From assembly GCA_903897985.1 (NCBI GenBank), contig CAIUDS010000472.1:1-6219 (forward strand): a stretch of DNA of 6,219 nucleotides, given 5' to 3'. Shown piece after piece: positions 6,004 through 6,219 of the stretch. The notes beneath the pieces are model-generated. The model was not told where the DNA came from. It saw nothing but the letters and a program-made list of their open reading frames with translations, and ran no database searches. The first letter of the stretch is position 1. Each line of letters starts with the position of its first letter. The stretch is from an uncultured delta proteobacterium. Its GTDB lineage: Bacteria > RBG-13-61-14 > DRUE01. The position numbers and the translations under genes are program-made.

Positions 6004-6219
6004 TATTTCTCCTGAACCAGGACCGGCTTGAAGCCATTGGCGACGAGTTTGCTGATCACCGAGCGGGCCTCGCCCGAACTCGGGTAGGGGCCGACCCGGA
6101 GTTGGTGCAGGGTGACCGGATCGGACTTGGTCACAATTTCCACCTGACCCAGGTTGGCTTTTTCGATCTTGGCTTTCGAGTTCGAGGCCACGGCGCTCGA
6201 GCCGTAACTGTAAGCGAGC
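6003..6219 (-). CDS. C-terminal end of a SPOR-domain protein (partial)
   Basis: This gene enters from the right edge; only its last 71 or so residues are in the window and no in-frame stop interrupts it up to the edge. The end contains LHQLRVGPYPSSGEA, then RSVISKLVANGFKPVLV, which is the second half of a SPOR (sporulation-related repeat) domain: a strand with R-V-G-P-(Y/F), a helix with A-x-x-x-x-x-K-L, and a final strand. SPOR domains bind septal peptidoglycan stripped of stem peptides and mark cell-division or pole proteins. A Ser/Ala/Lys-rich linker (SYGSSAVASNSKAK) lies before it. A GTG at 6189-6191 is internal and not a believable start. The gene is followed by the helical-repeat gene with a one-base overlap. 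Whether the missing N-terminus carries a membrane segment, lytic transglycosylase (RlpA type) or other domain cannot be seen. Confidence 0.8.
   Translation of the reverse strand, partial: LAYSYGSSAVASNSKAKIEKANLGQVEIVTKSDPVTLHQLRVGPYPSSGEARSVISKLVANGFKPVLVQEK

Noticed and set aside
4897..6015. Long plus-strand open frame (372 codons) opposite the helical-repeat gene
   Set aside because: It is antisense to a gene with good start signals and coupling. The translation is rich in runs such as FFFLFVLVFFLG, which arise from the antisense of Lys/Glu codons.
6003..6191. Complete 62-residue gene starting at GTG 6189-6191
   Set aside because: The frame continues open to the window edge and the sequence is the end of a SPOR domain, so the GTG is an internal valine codon of a larger gene.

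Overview
The window looks like chromosomal DNA from an uncultured or little-studied Gram-negative bacterium. The sequence is moderately GC-rich. An LptE-type outer-membrane lipoprotein implies an LPS outer membrane. An MglA-type polarity GTPase, with a helical-repeat protein and a SPOR protein beside it, recalls Desulfobacterota, Myxococcota, Omnitrophota and related phyla. The phylum cannot be fixed from the sequence alone; the dispersed-looking palindromes inclined me weakly to an Omnitrophota-like lineage.

Layout from left to right. Positions 1-141 hold a doubtful fragment of a gene end and two GC-rich palindromes. Next is a minus-strand pair: an M20-family metallopeptidase (142-1503) and, upstream of it, a tiny gene for ribosomal protein bTHX (1536-1643, 35 residues) that a length cut-off would miss. 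A short divergent promoter region (about 1644-1742) separates these from the plus-strand pair lptE (1743-2258) and holA (2261-3274). This pair builds the outer membrane (LPS transport) and loads the replicative sliding clamp. rpsT (ribosomal protein S20, TTG start) lies on the minus strand and overlaps the end of holA by 20 bases tail to tail. It has its own promoter with a perfect -35 box.

The right part (3647-6219) is one minus-strand run read from the window edge inwards: the end of a SPOR-domain protein, a helical-repeat protein of unknown function coupled to it by a TAGTG overlap, and 17 bases later an MglA-like small GTPase. The GTPase carries an unusual C-terminal extension: a proline/alanine-rich tandem repeat built on a palindromic DNA unit, then a short extra domain. 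The GTPase and its two neighbours form a plausible cell-polarity, motility or envelope-organising unit, and are the most interesting part of the window. The rest is housekeeping in a conventional arrangement.
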